59,083 nt of DNA from Actinomycetales bacterium (GCA_015655375.1 JAATFD010000023.1:1-59083), one strand, 5' to 3'; numbered from the stretch's first letter, positions 1 to 9,170 are shown. Made by a program: numbers and translations. Notes: generated by a model not told the origin, from the letters alone.

Positions 1-1
1 G

Positions 2-814
2 AAGCTGGCAGCGGAGAACCTCGACCGGCAGACTGCGCCGGACGGGACGCCGATCCGGGCACGCGCTGTCGAGGTCGATGTCGAGATGCGCCCGGGCGAG
101 ATCGACACCTCCGGACTCAACCACGCGCGCGCGCTGGACGAACACCGGAAACGGGAGGAGCTGGTCGCGGCTGTCGCGCCATTGCTCGAACCCGGTGAGG
201 TCGTCGGCTTCCCAGCCGTCCTCGGGCTCAAGAACCGCGGAGCCTGGCGTGACATCGCCGAGCGGCTCGGTCACGAGGTCTTCGAGATCCCACTGCCCCC
301 ACCGTCGGTGCCAGGGATGCGACTCAACGAAGCGATGACCACGCTGGTCAAGACCCATGCGCGCCTGGTGCTCGGTTCCCCTGTCGTCGGCTTCGATGAG
401 GACCCCACCACCCGCACGATCCGTTCTGTCACTGTGGGGACGCCGGGCCATCGGCGCACGATCGAGGCGCGTCACGTGATTCTGACGGCGGGCGGATTCG
501 AATCCGGTGCCCTCACCGTCGACTCGTACGGGCACGTGTCCGAGACGATTTTCAACCTTCCGCTGGCGGGGATCACCGAGCAGATGCTTCACGCTGATTT
601 CTGGGGACAGGATCAACCACTGTTCCTGTCGGGCGTGGCCGTTGATGACGCGATGCGACCGATCGGTCCGGACGGGTCCACGCCCGTCCATCCGAATCTT
701 CATGCGGCGGGTGGCATTCTGGCGGGGGCGACCAGATGGCGCGAGAAGTCCGGGGAAGGCATTGCTCTGGCCAGCGCCCTGCGTGCGGCCGATTCGATCC
801 TTGAGGACAAGTGA
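2..814 (+). CDS. glpB: Anaerobic glycerol-3-phosphate dehydrogenase subunit B, 5' partial
   Basis: C-terminal two thirds or so of GlpB; the start lies left of the window. GlpB is the FAD/FMN flavoprotein that, with GlpA and the iron-sulfur anchor GlpC, oxidises sn-glycerol-3-phosphate to dihydroxyacetone phosphate and passes electrons to menaquinone at the membrane. The reading frame is open from base 2. Family hallmarks visible are a PPPSVPGMRLNEAM stretch, an AGGFESGAL segment, and the C-terminal NLHAAGGILAGATRWREKSG block near the FAD site. It ends 7 nt before glpC, so the two are co-translated; glpA is expected just upstream. No damage is seen in the part present. Confidence 0.93.
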   Translation, partial: KLAAENLDRQTAPDGTPIRARAVEVDVEMRPGEIDTSGLNHARALDEHRKREELVAAVAPLLEPGEVVGFPAVLGLKNRGAWRDIAERLGHEVFEIPLPPPSVPGMRLNEAMTTLVKTHARLVLGSPVVGFDEDPTTRTIRSVTVGTPGHRRTIEARHVILTAGGFESGALTVDSYGHVSETIFNLPLAGITEQMLHADFWGQDQPLFLSGVAVDDAMRPIGPDGSTPVHPNLHAAGGILAGATRWREKSGEGIALASALRAADSILEDK

Positions 815-821
815 GGACACC

Positions 822-2159
822 ATGACCGATCAGATCACTCGCGACGACGCGGCGGCGACCTCGTCCTCGCGGCAATCGGACATCCTGGAGACGGTGGCGG
901 GTCTGAGGGGAGGAGCCGACGCGAGCTCAGAGGAACCGTCCGTCATCGACCGATACGGTTTGCGCGCCAGTCTCGACGCCTGCATCAAGTGCACGATCTG
1001 CGAGACCCAGTGCCCGGTTGCGCGGGTGACGCCGTTGTTCCCCGGGCCGAAGTTCGTCGGACCCCAGGCGGAGCGGTATCGCAATGGAGAGCTGTCGGTG
1101 GACCACTCGATCGACTATTGCTCGTCGTGCGGAACGTGCACATTGGTGTGTCCGCAGGGCGTCAAGGTCGCCGAGATCAACCACCACGCCCGCACCGCCA
1201 TGAAGGAACAGAACGGCATTCCCTTCCGGGACCGACTGATCTCACGCACAACCTACATGGGCATGCTGATGACACCCTTCGCCCCGATCGCGAACTGGGC
1301 GCTGGAGCAGAAGCCGATCCGCACCGTCGTCGAGAAGACGATCGGCATCCACCGCGATGCCCCGATGCCTCGGGCCCAGGCTCATACTTTCGACCATTGG
1401 TTCAAGCACCACACGCCCCAGCCGGAATCCGGCACGAAGGGCCAAGTGATCTTCTTCCACGGATGCGCCGGGGAGTACTTCGAGGTCGAGACCTCGATCC
1501 ACTCCGTCGAGGTGCTCGAGCATCTGGGATACGAGGTCCTGGTGCCCAAGCACGGATGCTGCGGCCTCGCGCTGCAGTCCAATGGCCTTTACAAAGACGC
1601 GCGGAAGTATGTCTCGAAGCTGACCGATCAGCTGCGTAGCGTCAACAGAGACGCCCCGATCGTCACGGCGTCGGGGTCGTGTGGATCCATGCTCAAGCAC
1701 GAGGCTCATGAGATCCTGGGCGTCGACACCCCGGAACTGGCAGACGTGTCCGTGAGGATGCGCGACATCTGCGAATTCCTCCTCGACCTGCACGATGGCG
1801 GCGAACTCGACGAGGACTTCCAGCGGATCGATGTGACGATCCCGTACCACGCGCCTTGCCAGCTCAAGGGCGCGGGGATGGGAATGCCTGCCGTCGAATT
1901 GATGGAACTGATTCCCGGCGTCCACGTCGTCGAGTCGGACCAGCCCTGCTGTGGGATCGCCGGGACCTACGGGCTCAAGAAGGAGAAGTACGACGTCGCC
2001 CAGGCCGTGGGTCAGCCGGTCTTCGATTTCATTGAGGAGGTCAATCCGGAGTTGGCGGCCTGCGACACGGAGACCTGTCGGTGGCAGTTGAGGACCTCGA
2101 CAGGCGCGAACGTCGTCCACCCGATCTGGTTGATCCACAAGGCATACGGCCTGGGATGA
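822..2159 (+). CDS. glpC: Anaerobic glycerol-3-phosphate dehydrogenase iron-sulfur subunit C
   Basis: 445 aa. GlpC anchors the GlpAB dimer to the membrane and relays electrons from glycerol-3-phosphate to quinone. Two 4Fe-4S ferredoxin motifs are complete: C54-x2-C57-x2-C60-x3-C64-P and C100-x2-C103-x2-C106-x3-C110-P. Two C-terminal CCG (heterodisulfide-reductase-like) domains follow, with HGCCG and PCCGIAG cores. Length is near that of characterised GlpC proteins. The frame is also open upstream into glpB, but the ATG at 822, just after the glpB stop and behind a GAGGAC ribosome-binding site, is the sensible start. The product, DHAP, links it to the dhaKLM locus further right. Confidence 0.95.
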   Translation: MTDQITRDDAAATSSSRQSDILETVAGLRGGADASSEEPSVIDRYGLRASLDACIKCTICETQCPVARVTPLFPGPKFVGPQAERYRNGELSVDHSIDYCSSCGTCTLVCPQGVKVAEINHHARTAMKEQNGIPFRDRLISRTTYMGMLMTPFAPIANWALEQKPIRTVVEKTIGIHRDAPMPRAQAHTFDHWFKHHTPQPESGTKGQVIFFHGCAGEYFEVETSIHSVEVLEHLGYEVLVPKHGCCGLALQSNGLYKDARKYVSKLTDQLRSVNRDAPIVTASGSCGSMLKHEAHEILGVDTPELADVSVRMRDICEFLLDLHDGGELDEDFQRIDVTIPYHAPCQLKGAGMGMPAVELMELIPGVHVVESDQPCCGIAGTYGLKKEKYDVAQAVGQPVFDFIEEVNPELAACDTETCRWQLRTSTGANVVHPIWLIHKAYGLG

Positions 2160-2196
2160 GGCTGGCTGCTGCGGCTCAGGCGAGGGCATTGCCGTC

Positions 2197-3208
2197 GTGT
2201 TCGTCGTCGAGCTCCTCTCGGGTGGGACGAGTTTGTTCGTTCTGTTGCCGCTGGTCCTGGCCGGACGCAGGAGACCGGCCGCGCTGGCGGCGATCCTCCT
2301 GGACGCCGCGACGGGGCTGGGGGTGCCCGCCGCCCTCGTCTGTCTGACGGTGCTGGCAACCCGGCGGCGCGGAGGTTGTGACCGGGGAGGTCAACAATCC
2401 GTCGATTCCCCTGTGGGTCGTGCTCGTCCTCATCGGGGGCGTGGGCTTGATCGCCCTGCTCATCGGGATCTCGATGGGCGCCCGCGAGCAGGAGGTGCGC
2501 TCCCTGACCGAACGCGCGGCGCTGACCGAGCAGGTCGAGGTCGCTCGCATCGCCCAGGGGCGTTCGGAGGAACGGGCCCGGATCGCCCGGGAGATGCACG
2601 ATTCGCTTGCTCATGACCTCTCGCTGGTGTCCCTGCACTCGGGCGTCCTCGAATTGCGCAGCGATCTCGACAGTGAGACCACTCGGCAGGTGGCAGCCAC
2701 GATCCAACGCCTTGCCGGGGCCGCGACCACCGAGTTGAGGGAGATCCTCGGGGTGCTCCACAGTGACGATCCGACGGACCGCTCGCATGCAACGTGGAGT
2801 CGGGTCCATGCGCTGTTCGAGGACGAGCGCGCGGCGGGCTCACGGATCGAGGTGTCTCTTCCTCCGGGATGGGAGGATTCGGTCACGGGCTTGCATCCCT
2901 TCGATGCTTTGCCAGCTGCTGTGCGTCAGGCGATTCTGCGGGTCGTGGGCGAGGGCCTGACGAACGCCCGCACGCATGGTGCAGAGGGGCCGGTCGACCT
3001 CGTGATCTCCTGCGATGACCGGGAGATCGGAGTGCTGCTTCTCAACGAGGTGGCCGTATCGGCTGAAGCCGGTATGCACACGGACGAGAGCCAAGGGCTC
3101 GGCCTGTCTGGCCTGACGGAGCGACTCGCCCGTGTCGGCGGCGCACTCGAAGCAGACACCAAGGACGCGCGCTTCCGCGTGCAGGCGGTGGTCCCGTGCC
3201 CCAGGTGA
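2197..3208 (+). pseudogene. NarL-type sensor histidine kinase, frameshifted N-terminal membrane domain
   Basis: The C-terminal kinase is intact from about 2378: one transmembrane helix, a coiled coil, a HisKA_3 phosphoacceptor block REMHDSLAHDLS (His74 counted from the GTG at 2378, codon at 2597), an N box (EGLTNARTHG) and a G box (GLGLSGLTERLARVGG). The hydrophobic sequence that should precede it (FVVELLSGGTSLFVLLPLVL onward, from 2197) lies in another frame and switches near 2370, and the first helices usual in this family are absent. I read this as a membrane sensor broken by a frameshift. A short one-helix kinase could still be made from 2378. It overlaps the equally damaged regulator gene by 13 nt. 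The signal sensed is unknown. Confidence 0.72.
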
Positions 3209-3777
3209 GCGAGGTCGCGTCGTCCGACGATGGGTGCACGATCCGGGTCATCGTCGTCGACGACGACCCATTGGTCCGATCCGCGCTTCGCCTGATCCTC
3301 GGTGGATCGGAGGCGACCCGCGCCGTGGTCGAGACCGGATCTCCGACACGGATCCTCCTCCTCACGGCGTTCGACACGGGCTCTCACGTGCTCGGAGCGC
3401 TTGCGGGGGGTGCCACCGGATTCCTGCTCAAGGATGCGAGTCCCGAGGACATCATCGAGGCAGTGCGGTCGGCGTCCCGGGGTGAGCCGAGGTTCTCCGC
3501 ACCGGAGCTCGACCGACTGGTGCCGGTGGCAGTGTCCACGTCCCGCACGCGTCGCACGATTCCCGCCGGCGTGACTGACCGGGAGTAGAACGTGGCTCGG
3601 TTGGTGTCCCAAGGGTTGACCAATGCGGAGATCGCCGGGGGTCTTCATGTGGCTCTGGCGACGGTCAAGACCCACGTCTCGGCGCTGTTGGACAAGACCG
3701 GAACCTCGAATCGCGTCCAGTTGGCGATCGCGGTCCTCGAGATGCGGGACGACCCCCGGTACGGCGATCGCCCATAA
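3196..3777 (+). pseudogene. LuxR/NarL-family response regulator, internal deletion and premature stop
   Basis: Begins as a normal receiver (RVIVVDDDPLVRSALRLILGG) but jumps directly to EATRAVVETGSPTRILLLTAF. About 40 residues, including the strand with the phosphoacceptor Asp (the usual MDxRMPGxDG), are missing in frame near 3305. The receiver Lys (GFLLKDASPEDI) remains. At the start of the LuxR helix-turn-helix an in-frame TAG (3586-3588) replaces a codon in what should read TxREREVxRLVSQG; the rest of the HTH (LTNAEIAGGLHVALATVKTHVSALL) continues in the same frame to 3777. Two independent lesions point to real decay rather than one sequencing error. It would have been partnered with the adjacent kinase. 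Confidence 0.88.
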
Positions 3778-3857
3778 GAGCGTTGCCGAGGCCGAGGGCC
3801 GTCAATGCTGCGGCAACGAGGCGGAATCGTCGGTCGCCGTGTGAAAGGAGTTGCTGC

Positions 3858-5489
3858 TCAGTATGAACGAGGGCGACGTCCCTGGCCGTGGTTTTGACCG
3901 GATGAGCCGGTGCCGCGCGCGGAGCGGGAGCCACGAGAGGCCGAGCTACGTCCTGCGCTGTGCCCGCTCTGGGTCCGGGTGGTGGACGCGCGGCCCTTCT
4001 GGTTCTGGCTGTGCCCGCTCTGAGTCCGCGCGCCGGAGCGAGACCTCGACCGACCGACGGACGCGTTCTGCTGGGGCGCTGGGGCAGGAGCGGGCTTGAC
4101 GAATGCGGCGCGTTCGCCGACCAGTTCGCTGACCTGCGGCGAGGACGCGGTGACCCGCTGCGGCGTCACTGTGATCTTGGCCCGGCGCAGAACCTGGGCG
4201 AGGTCGCGGCGCTCCTCGGGCAGACTGATCGTCACGACGTCACCGCTGTGCCCGGCCCGTGCCGTGCGTCCCGAGCGATGAAGGTATTCCTTGTGCTCGC
4301 GCGGCGGATCGGCGTGGATGACGAGTTCGACGTCGGAGACATCGACCCCACGGGCAGCGACGTCGGTGGCCGCAAGCACCCTGACTGCTCCGGACTCGAA
4401 GGCTGCGAGGTTGCGGTCGCGGGCGTTCTGGGAGAGGTTGCCCTGCAGATCGACGGTCGGGATACCGGCCGCGGTCAGCTGCTTGGCGGTGTGCTTGGCG
4501 CGGTGCTTCGTCCGGAAGAAGATGATGCGGCGCCCGGTGCCCCAGGCGAGTGCCTCGATGAGGTCTTTCTTCGTGTCCGCGTCGGAGACCTCGAAGACAT
4601 GGTGCGTCATGAGGTCGACGGGGGATTCGGCCGAGTCGACGCTGTGGAGAATCGGATCGTGGAGGAACTGCTTGACCAGTCGATCCACGCCGTTGTCCAA
4701 CGTCGCCGAGAAGAGCATCCGTTGGCCGTTGGCCGGGGTTGCCCTGAGGATTCGGGTGACGCCCGGCAGAAAGCCCATGTCGGCCATCAGATCGGCCTCG
4801 TCGATGACGGTGATCTCGATGTCTGCGAGGCTGACGAGACGCTGGCCCATGAGGTCCTCGAGGCGGCCCGGACATGCCACGACGATCGCCGCGCCGCGGG
4901 CGAGCTCGCGTTCCTGGCGGGCCTGCTTGATGCCGCCGAAGATCGTCATGACCCGAAGTCCGTAGACGCGGGCGAGGGGCTCAATGACCCCGGCAATCTG
5001 CGTGGCGAGCTCGCGCGTCGGGGCGAGGACCAGACCACGCGGGCGGTGGGGCGTGTTGTCAAAGGAGGCCTGCGCGAGGCGCGCGACCAGCGGGATCGCG
5101 AAGGCCAAGGTCTTGCCGGACCCGGTGCGGCCGCGTCCCAGGACATCCCGACCGGACAGAGAATCGGGCAGCGTCGCGACCTGGATCGGGAACGCCGTGT
5201 GCTTGCCGTCGGAGTTGAGGACGCCAACGAGCTCGGTGGGCACGCCCAGCTCAGCGAAGGTCGTCGTCGAGGTGTCGATGGTCGGTGCCGGTGAGGTCGT
5301 GCGTGGCGCGGAGGCCGTCCGGAGCGCCGAGGTCGTGCGTGGCGCGCGATCGGCGGGCTTCCGGTCGTGTCGTGGTCCGTGGCGGGTCGATGAAGAAGAA
5401 GTGGTGCCGCGGTCGATGCCAGCCGACGTGGTCTGGGTGACCAAGAGGTTGGCGGCGCGCGCGATGGGAGCGGTCTGACGTGAAGTCAT
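3858..5489 (-). CDS. DEAD-box ATP-dependent RNA helicase
   Basis: 543 aa. Unwinds RNA duplexes, typically in ribosome assembly, mRNA decay or cold adaptation. Motifs in order: FPIQ (Q motif, about 100), GRTGSGKT (I, 120-127), PTREL (Ia), DEAD (230-233), SAT (261-263), ATDVAARGVDV (V) and HRSGRTARAG (VI, 404-413). Residues 30-75 are a low-complexity Ser/Thr/Arg linker with repeated RTTS/RTAS units, and the C-terminal 70 or so residues form an Arg/Ser/Gly/Gln tail, common in cold-shock-type actinobacterial helicases and probably RNA-binding. The frame is open further upstream, but the ATG at 5489 follows a GAGGAC ribosome-binding site, and the upstream extension is unlike any helicase domain. 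Confidence 0.93.
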   Translation of the reverse strand: MTSRQTAPIARAANLLVTQTTSAGIDRGTTSSSSTRHGPRHDRKPADRAPRTTSALRTASAPRTTSPAPTIDTSTTTFAELGVPTELVGVLNSDGKHTAFPIQVATLPDSLSGRDVLGRGRTGSGKTLAFAIPLVARLAQASFDNTPHRPRGLVLAPTRELATQIAGVIEPLARVYGLRVMTIFGGIKQARQERELARGAAIVVACPGRLEDLMGQRLVSLADIEITVIDEADLMADMGFLPGVTRILRATPANGQRMLFSATLDNGVDRLVKQFLHDPILHSVDSAESPVDLMTHHVFEVSDADTKKDLIEALAWGTGRRIIFFRTKHRAKHTAKQLTAAGIPTVDLQGNLSQNARDRNLAAFESGAVRVLAATDVAARGVDVSDVELVIHADPPREHKEYLHRSGRTARAGHSGDVVTISLPEERRDLAQVLRRAKITVTPQRVTASSPQVSELVGERAAFVKPAPAPAPQQNASVGRSRSRSGARTQSGHSQNQKGRASTTRTQSGHSAGRSSASRGSRSARGTGSSGQNHGQGRRPRSY

Positions 5490-5793
5490 TGAGTCCTCGG
5501 CCGGACAGCACAGGCCCGGCTGGGTGGAAGCGGAGTGCGGAAGACGCCTGCGGCGTCCTCGTGGCCGTCCGGAGGGGCGCTCTCGAGGAGCGCGCGTGAT
5601 GCGGGGCGCCCGTGGGCGCCCGATACTGGATCGACGGCCTTGGCGGTGTGCAGTACCGCCACCAGCGACGTTATCACGCGGGCCTCGATGCGCCGGGATC
5701 AGGCACCGTGAGATGTGTCGCCCACCAGTGCGATCGGCGGTGGGGTCCGGGCCTGCCGGCGCAGGATCAGACCGGATGAGAGAGAATCGGACC
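5490..5793. other. Divergent intergenic region, helicase / PEBP gene
   Basis: 304 bases with no gene. It holds two tandem copies of the palindrome GGGCGCCC (5604-5611 and 5614-5621) and a perfect inverted repeat TGGCGGT-N7-ACCGCCA (5641-5661). These would fall in the 5' leader of the helicase mRNA on the minus strand. Long structured leaders are common for cold-inducible helicases, so they may matter for control, but I see no family match and no convincing -35/-10 pair for the helicase. Confidence 0.4.
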
Positions 5794-6243
5794 ATGTTCT
5801 CCGATTCATTGGCCATGCACGTCACGAGTCCGGACTTCCACGCGGAAGACCGACTGCCGGAGGTCTTCTCCGCGTCCGGTGGCAGCCGCGCCCCCCGGTT
5901 GGAAGTCGAGGGCGTACCTGTGGGTTCCGTCGAACTTGCGGTGATCGCCCACGATCCCGATGCGCCGCGTCCCCTGGGTTTCACGCATTGGACGCTCTAT
6001 GGGATTCCGGCCCGCGACGGTGCCATTGACCCCGACGTGGGGCGTCCCGGTCCCAACGATGCGGGCGGTCTGGGATGGACCGGGCCGAATCCTCCGGCCG
6101 GTCATGGCCTCCACCACTACTTCGTGTTTGCCTTCGCTCTGTCACGCTCGGTCGAGGGCGAGCCGACCCGCGACGAGTTCCTGCACGGGTATGCCGACGC
6201 GATCGTCGCTGTGAGCAGGATCGTCGGGACCTATTCGGCGTGA
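5794..6243 (+). CDS. YbhB/YbcL-family (PEBP-like) protein
   Basis: 149 aa, the usual size for bacterial phosphatidylethanolamine-binding-protein-like proteins related to Raf kinase inhibitor. Biochemical role in bacteria is unsettled; a small-ligand pocket is characteristic. Family marks: early FxxxxxLPExFSxxG region, an AVIAHDPDAPRP motif, FTHWTLYGIP, the GGLGWTGPNPPAGHGLHHYFVFAFAL core with ligand-site residues, and a C-terminal helix. Start taken at ATG 5794; ATG 5776 is in frame but has no better signal. A GAGAAT hexamer ends 6 nt before the ATG, compatible with a leaderless mRNA. Stands alone between the helicase and an SDR. Confidence 0.88.
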   Translation: MFSDSLAMHVTSPDFHAEDRLPEVFSASGGSRAPRLEVEGVPVGSVELAVIAHDPDAPRPLGFTHWTLYGIPARDGAIDPDVGRPGPNDAGGLGWTGPNPPAGHGLHHYFVFAFALSRSVEGEPTRDEFLHGYADAIVAVSRIVGTYSA

Positions 6244-6275
6244 GAACCGACTCGGCTTCGGAGCCCTCTCCGATC

Positions 6276-6281
6276 AATAAT
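6276..6281 (+). promoter_or_regulatory. Candidate -10 box for a leaderless SDR mRNA
   Basis: AATAAT followed by six bases and then the ATG at 6288. There is no Shine-Dalgarno sequence in front of this ATG, and the spacing puts the transcription start on or beside the start codon. No clear -35 element. Confidence 0.4.
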
Positions 6282-6287
6282 GGGGAC

Positions 6288-7058
6288 ATGGAGACCAGAA
6301 CTGTGCGTAGGGCCGTTGTGACAGGGGCATCGACGGGAATCGGGGAGGCGACGGTTCGTCGCCTGATCGATGAGGGGTGGGCGGTCACCGCCGTGGCTCG
6401 CCGCGTCATGCGTCTGAAGAAGCTCGCCGAAGAAACGGGGTGCACGTACTTTGCTGCCGATCTGACTGACGACGAGCAAGTGGCGGCCATGGCCGCCTAC
6501 GTGCTCTCGCTCGGGCCGGTCGACGCCGTCGTCAACAACGCCGGCGGGGCGCTCGGCGTGGAGCCTGTCGCCGAGGCCAACGTCGAGCACTGGACGCAGA
6601 TGTTCGACCGCAACGTCGTCACGACCCTGCAGGTCACCGATGCGTTCCTGCCGGGGATGCGGGAGCGCGGGGGCGACCTCGTCTTCCTGACCTCGACGGC
6701 TGCCCATGACACCTATCCGGGTGGCGGCGGCTACGTCGCGGCCAAGCACGCCGAGCGGATCATCGCCAACACGCTGCGACAGGAGCTGGTCGGGGAGCCG
6801 GTGCGCCTCATCGAGATCGCCCCGGGAATGGTGAAGACCCCAGAGTTCTCACTGAACCGTTTGGGAACCACGGAAGCCGCGGAGAAGGTCTACGAGGGCG
6901 TAGCCGAACCCTTGGTCGCCGAGGACGTCGCGGACGCGATCGTGTGGACGCTGACCCGCCCCCGCCACGTGAACATCGATTCGCTGGTCATCCGCCCCGT
7001 CGCCCAGGCGACGAACACGTTGGTCGCGCGCGCGAAGCCCGAGGACGAAGCCGAGTGA
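6288..7058 (+). CDS. SDR family NAD(P)-dependent oxidoreductase
   Basis: 256 aa classical short-chain dehydrogenase. Rossmann glycine motif TGASTGIG at the N terminus, NNAG at about 83, catalytic Ser in LTSTAAH and YxxxK in YVAAK. An Arg-rich segment after beta-2 (AVARRVMRL) suggests NADP preference. The sequence resembles the YdfG-like group of serine/hydroxy-acid dehydrogenases, but the substrate cannot be read from sequence. Start at ATG 6288, where TGASTGIG then sits at the expected distance. The gene converges on the minus-strand MFS gene 20 nt downstream. Confidence 0.88.
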   Translation: METRTVRRAVVTGASTGIGEATVRRLIDEGWAVTAVARRVMRLKKLAEETGCTYFAADLTDDEQVAAMAAYVLSLGPVDAVVNNAGGALGVEPVAEANVEHWTQMFDRNVVTTLQVTDAFLPGMRERGGDLVFLTSTAAHDTYPGGGGYVAAKHAERIIANTLRQELVGEPVRLIEIAPGMVKTPEFSLNRLGTTEAAEKVYEGVAEPLVAEDVADAIVWTLTRPRHVNIDSLVIRPVAQATNTLVARAKPEDEAE

Positions 7059-7078
7059 GCGAGGCTCTCTGAGCGAGG

Positions 7079-8416
7079 TCAGGCCGCCTTCCCTAGGGGC
7101 CGTCCTCGGTCGTCGACGCCCAGACGCGCATAGGCCCGGGGAACGGAGAGCAGGAACCACACGCCACCGACCAGGGACAGTACCCCGGTCATCCAGGCGG
7201 AGGATCCGACGCCGAAGATCGCGACCAGCGCGGAGACCGCGAACGGGCCGACCGTCTGGCCGATCAGGCTGATTGACTGCCACAGACCGAGGAAGCCCGA
7301 CCGGTTGACGTCGGGGGAGAGATCGGCACCCATCGTCATGACGATGCCGGATCCGAATCCGTTGCCGAATCCGATCAGACAGGCCGAGACCACAAACCCG
7401 ATCGGCGAAGTCCACACGACCATGAGGATGAATCCGAACCCCATGATGACCATCGTCGGGAGCAGGTCCGCCAGACGCCCGAAGCGGTCGGAGATATGAC
7501 CGGCGGGGATGAACATCGCGGTGTCGAGGATCGCTGAGGCGCCGAAGGTCGCCGAGATCATGTGGGCGGAGATTCCTTGGGCGTCCCCCATCAATGGGAT
7601 GACGACGGCGCGATTGGCGCGGACGAGACCGAGGATCGTGATCCCGATCGACAGCAGTGCGGTGGCCCGGCGATCGGCGTGCTCGCGCACCGTGGGCCGC
7701 AGTGGATTGACCTCGGTGAGTGCCTCGGCCTGATCGGCTGGAACGGAGAACGACGGCGCGGATGACGCCGAGGTCGGGTCGGGCAGGACGAATCCGAGGA
7801 CGAAGGCCAACGCGATGAGGGTCGTGACGATCTGCAGCCAGAAGCTGCCGGGCAGTCCCCACCAGGCGATTGCGAGCGAGCCGAGCGCCGGGCCGATCAG
7901 TTGGCCCAGACGCAGCATCCCGCCGAGGTTGGACATCGCGCGTGCTCGCCATCCCGCCGGCACGGACTCTGCGACGTAGGTCTGGCGGGCCAGCGACCAG
8001 ATGTTCGCCGAGACGGCCAGGGCGACAATGCCGAGGACGTAGCCGATCTGTCCCTGGAGCGCTCCGGGGTGGGCGAGGGCGATCAGGGTGACCACGAGGG
8101 AGACGACGGCGAGGCCCGTGCCGACGAGGAACGCGGCCCGATCGCCCCACGTCGTGATCCTCCGCCCCACCCAGGGGCCGGTGAGGACGCCAACAAGCCC
8201 GGAGATCCCGGCGATCGCAGAGGCTCCCGAGCTGGAGAATCCCAGAGACAACGCGGCAAGCACCATGACGGGGGCCAAGGCGCCGGAGCCGGTCGACCAG
8301 ATCAGGCTTGGCGCATAGACAGGGAGGATCAGGCCGTGTAGGGGCGACGGCTTCCGGATCCGCACTGCTGCATCCGGGGAGTTGGGGAGGTCGGGAGAGG
8401 ATGTCACTCGATCCAT
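7079..8416 (-). CDS. Major facilitator superfamily transporter
   Basis: 445 aa with about twelve hydrophobic segments and a charged central loop (ADQAEALTEVNPLRPTVREH region). MFS loop motifs are visible after TM2 (GPWVGRRITTWGDRAAF) and in the second half (GHISDRFGRLADLLP). The layout is that of a drug-efflux-type (DHA) exporter, but substrate is unknown. The frame is open further upstream in low-complexity sequence; ATG 8416 gives a short cytoplasmic N terminus before TM1. Ribosome-binding site is weak. Divergent from the reductase gene at 8556, with about 140 bp between them. Confidence 0.87.
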   Translation of the reverse strand: MDRVTSSPDLPNSPDAAVRIRKPSPLHGLILPVYAPSLIWSTGSGALAPVMVLAALSLGFSSSGASAIAGISGLVGVLTGPWVGRRITTWGDRAAFLVGTGLAVVSLVVTLIALAHPGALQGQIGYVLGIVALAVSANIWSLARQTYVAESVPAGWRARAMSNLGGMLRLGQLIGPALGSLAIAWWGLPGSFWLQIVTTLIALAFVLGFVLPDPTSASSAPSFSVPADQAEALTEVNPLRPTVREHADRRATALLSIGITILGLVRANRAVVIPLMGDAQGISAHMISATFGASAILDTAMFIPAGHISDRFGRLADLLPTMVIMGFGFILMVVWTSPIGFVVSACLIGFGNGFGSGIVMTMGADLSPDVNRSGFLGLWQSISLIGQTVGPFAVSALVAIFGVGSSAWMTGVLSLVGGVWFLLSVPRAYARLGVDDRGRPLGKAA

Positions 8417-8555
8417 TGTGCGCCCAGGAAGACCACCGGGTGGCGAGCGCGCGGCATGTGATCCTTGCCCCGCCCCGCCCCGATCGTCGGGGAGCTGGGT
8501 CCCTGGTCGTCCGCTTCGGCGGTGGAACCCGGCCGACGGGGCGATGATGGGGACC

Positions 8556-9170
8556 ATGACTGATCGACCCACAGGCACCGCGCAGGTGACGGCCGTCGTT
8601 CTCGCGCATCCGTACGCCGGCAGTTTCTCCCGCGCCGTCCTCGATGAGGTGCTGGCCGGCCTGAAGGATGGCGGACGGAGTCACTCCGTCATCGACCTGT
8701 GCGCCGACGGATTCGACCCGACCTATGACGAAGCCGAACTCGCACTCTTCCACGACGGCGGAACGCTCGATCCCCTCGTCACCCGCTACCAGGAAACCCT
8801 CGAACGGGCGGACTCGATGATCCTGATTGCGCCGATCTGGTGGAACGATGTGCCCGCGATCCTCAAAGGCTTCCTCGATAAGGTCATGAAGCAGAAATGG
8901 GCGTACGCGCCCACTCCGACCGGCACGCGCGGAATCCTCGGGGAGCACATCGGCTCCGTCACGGTGCTGACGACCTCAACCTCGCCCACGTGGTATCTGC
9001 GTCTGGTCTGTGGCAATCCGATTGGTCGGGTCGTCCTGGGCGCGACCTTTCGCCAGCTCGGGGTGACGCGCCGTCGGTGGATCAACCTCGGCCGGGTGCG
9101 TGGCGGAGGAGCCGAACGCCGGCAGCGCCACCTGGCGCGGGTCCACACGCTCGCGGCGAGTCTCGGGTGA
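8556..9170 (+). CDS. NAD(P)H-dependent oxidoreductase, flavodoxin-like fold (KefF/YwrO type)
   Basis: 204 aa. Flavodoxin-2 family FMN enzymes reduce quinones or electrophiles with NAD(P)H. Visible: AVVLAHPYAGSFSRAVLDEV, the FMN phosphate loop (HPxxxSF), a DLxxDGFDP segment, PIWWNDVPAILKGFLDKV (characteristic PxWWxxxPAxLKxxxDRV pattern) and a GILGxxIGSVTVLTT strand. The C-terminal part WINLGRVRGGGAERRQRHL is typical in position but divergent. ATG 8556 chosen; ATGs at 8544 and 8547 are in frame. Neighbouring ileS is separated by a riboswitch and promoter, so it is not an operon partner. Confidence 0.85.
   Translation: MTDRPTGTAQVTAVVLAHPYAGSFSRAVLDEVLAGLKDGGRSHSVIDLCADGFDPTYDEAELALFHDGGTLDPLVTRYQETLERADSMILIAPIWWNDVPAILKGFLDKVMKQKWAYAPTPTGTRGILGEHIGSVTVLTTSTSPTWYLRLVCGNPIGRVVLGATFRQLGVTRRRWINLGRVRGGGAERRQRHLARVHTLAASLG

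Noticed and set aside
507-821. Extension of the glpC frame upstream into glpB
   Set aside because: The frame happens to be open; glpC similarity begins after the ATG at 822, and glpB is intact through this stretch.
3960-5294. 444-codon plus-strand frame inside the helicase
   Set aside because: Shadow of the DEAD-box gene; no recognisable motifs.
5490-5984. 165-codon N-terminal extension of the helicase frame
   Set aside because: Covers the neighbouring PEBP gene in antisense, is Pro/Arg-rich, and a ribosome-binding site supports ATG 5489.
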